A stretch of DNA of 64,000 bases. It comes from Clostridiales bacterium. GTDB taxonomy: Bacteria > Bacillota > Clostridia > Oscillospirales > Acutalibacteraceae. Each line of letters starts with the position of its first letter. Positions within the stretch are counted from its first letter, which is position 1. The translations under genes and the position numbers were made by a program. The DNA is taken from NCBI GenBank assembly GCA_012840445.1, contig DULI01000007.1:124001-188000 (forward strand), given 5' to 3'. This document shows, in pieces, positions 63,355 through 64,000 of this stretch. Under the pieces are notes generated by a model. The model had not been told where the DNA came from. It saw only the letters and a program-made list of their open reading frames with translations, and did not search any database.

Positions 63355-64000
63355 ATGAAAATCGCATTTTATACCCTTGGCTGCAAAGTAAACCAATATG
63401 ATACAGAAGTCATGCGGGAACTGCTAATTAACAACGGCCACACCATTGTGGAAAAGCATGACGATCCTGATGTTTTTATTATAAATTCCTGCACAGTAAC
63501 AGCCGAAAGTGACCGCAAAACCCGGCAGCTTGTAAGAAAATACCGCCGCGAACTGCCAAACGCCACTATTGTGCTTGCCGGCTGCATGCCGCAGGCTTTT
63601 CCCGGTGATGCCTCCGAAATCGAGGAAGCGGATATAGTCATCGGCAATAAAAACCCCCATTTGCTGCTTGATGCCCTGATGCAGCATTATGCAACCGGTG
63701 AGAGAATAGTGAATATCCTGCCGCATGAAAAGGGCGACAGCTTCTCCTGGGGAGAAATAGAGCAGTTTGCCGAGCACACAAGGGCATTTATGAAGATTGA
63801 AGATGGTTGCGAGCATTTTTGCACCTATTGTATCATTCCCACCGCAAGAGGACGGGTAAGGTCAAAGTCGGTTGAAGATATATGCACCGAGGCACAGCAC
63901 CTTGCCGATTCGGGCTACAGTGAAGTGGTACTTGTAGGTATTAACCTTTCGGCGTACGGCAAGGATATAAATAAGCAGCTGTGCGATGCGGTTGAAGCGG
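63355..64000 (+). CDS. mtaB: tRNA t6A37 methylthiotransferase MtaB (partial)
   Basis: The first 215 codons of a radical-SAM methylthiotransferase are present; the gene runs past base 64000. The N-terminal MTTase domain has three cluster cysteines (FYTLGCKVNQYDTE, INSCTVTAESD, LAGCMPQ). The radical-SAM motif CEHFCTYC follows at about residue 155. The sequence TLGCKVNQYDTE is typical of MtaB (ms2t6A) rather than MiaB. ATG at 63355 has AAGGAG 7 bases upstream. Confidence 0.93.
   Translation, partial: MKIAFYTLGCKVNQYDTEVMRELLINNGHTIVEKHDDPDVFIINSCTVTAESDRKTRQLVRKYRRELPNATIVLAGCMPQAFPGDASEIEEADIVIGNKNPHLLLDALMQHYATGERIVNILPHEKGDSFSWGEIEQFAEHTRAFMKIEDGCEHFCTYCIIPTARGRVRSKSVEDICTEAQHLADSGYSEVVLVGINLSAYGKDINKQLCDAVEA

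Overview
The window looks like chromosome of an anaerobic, low-to-mid GC Gram-positive bacterium of the class Clostridia. The evidence is the gene order (dnaB-rplI-gdpP-RNase J; tilS-hpt-ftsH), a PerR-type regulator next to feoAB, CarD, YhaM, and many small proteins of clostridial type (DUF6062, DUF6514, DUF6320, DUF5412, HPr-like). Four secreted proteins carry type I dockerins, so the organism probably makes a cellulosome-like complex. No cohesin or scaffoldin gene lies in the window. I saw no insertion sequence, phage gene or CRISPR array.

Layout: 0-6.1 kb (minus strand) holds the end of an ABC exporter, perR, feoB, feoA, fructose-bisphosphate aldolase and an OGG-type DNA glycosylase. 6.2-7.4 kb has two small plus-strand genes of unknown function. 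7.4-17 kb is one long minus-strand housekeeping run (rnjA, gdpP, rplI, dnaB, tilS, hpt, ftsH) behind a good promoter at about 17.15 kb. 17.2-19.4 kb is a sugar nucleotidyltransferase fused to a degenerate phosphohexomutase, divergent from carD across a 600-base gap. 20.7-21.2 kb has tRNA-Gln(CTG) with its own promoter and terminator, and a small PQ-loop-like membrane protein.

21.2-49.3 kb is the accessory part. The same module occurs three times: an AraC-family regulator on the minus strand, divergent from a very large secreted dockerin enzyme on the plus strand. The enzymes are a GH38 alpha-mannosidase (1,577 aa), a GH31 alpha-glucosidase-type enzyme (1,673 aa) and a GH115 alpha-glucuronidase-type enzyme (2,610 aa). 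Between the second and third modules sit yjbQ, a HAD phosphatase, purA, purF and yhaM. After the third come an MGMT-family gene and a secreted M23 peptidase that also has a dockerin, at its N-terminus. Repeated half-sites in front of the GH115 gene are placed so that its neighbour regulator could both repress itself and activate the enzyme.

49.4-64 kb holds small conserved proteins, a TIM-barrel sugar epimerase, a DUF4956/VTC-domain pair, yebC, an ECF S-component overlapping a DUF1893 gene, an Fe-S aldo/keto reductase, a tight esterase/acyltransferase/DUF6320 operon, UPF0340, a cytosolic GH38 mannosidase, a LysM-CAP secreted protein, an HPr-like protein without the phosphorylatable His, and the start of mtaB, which runs off the end. 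The secreted and cytosolic GH38 enzymes could form an outside/inside route for mannosides; that is inference.
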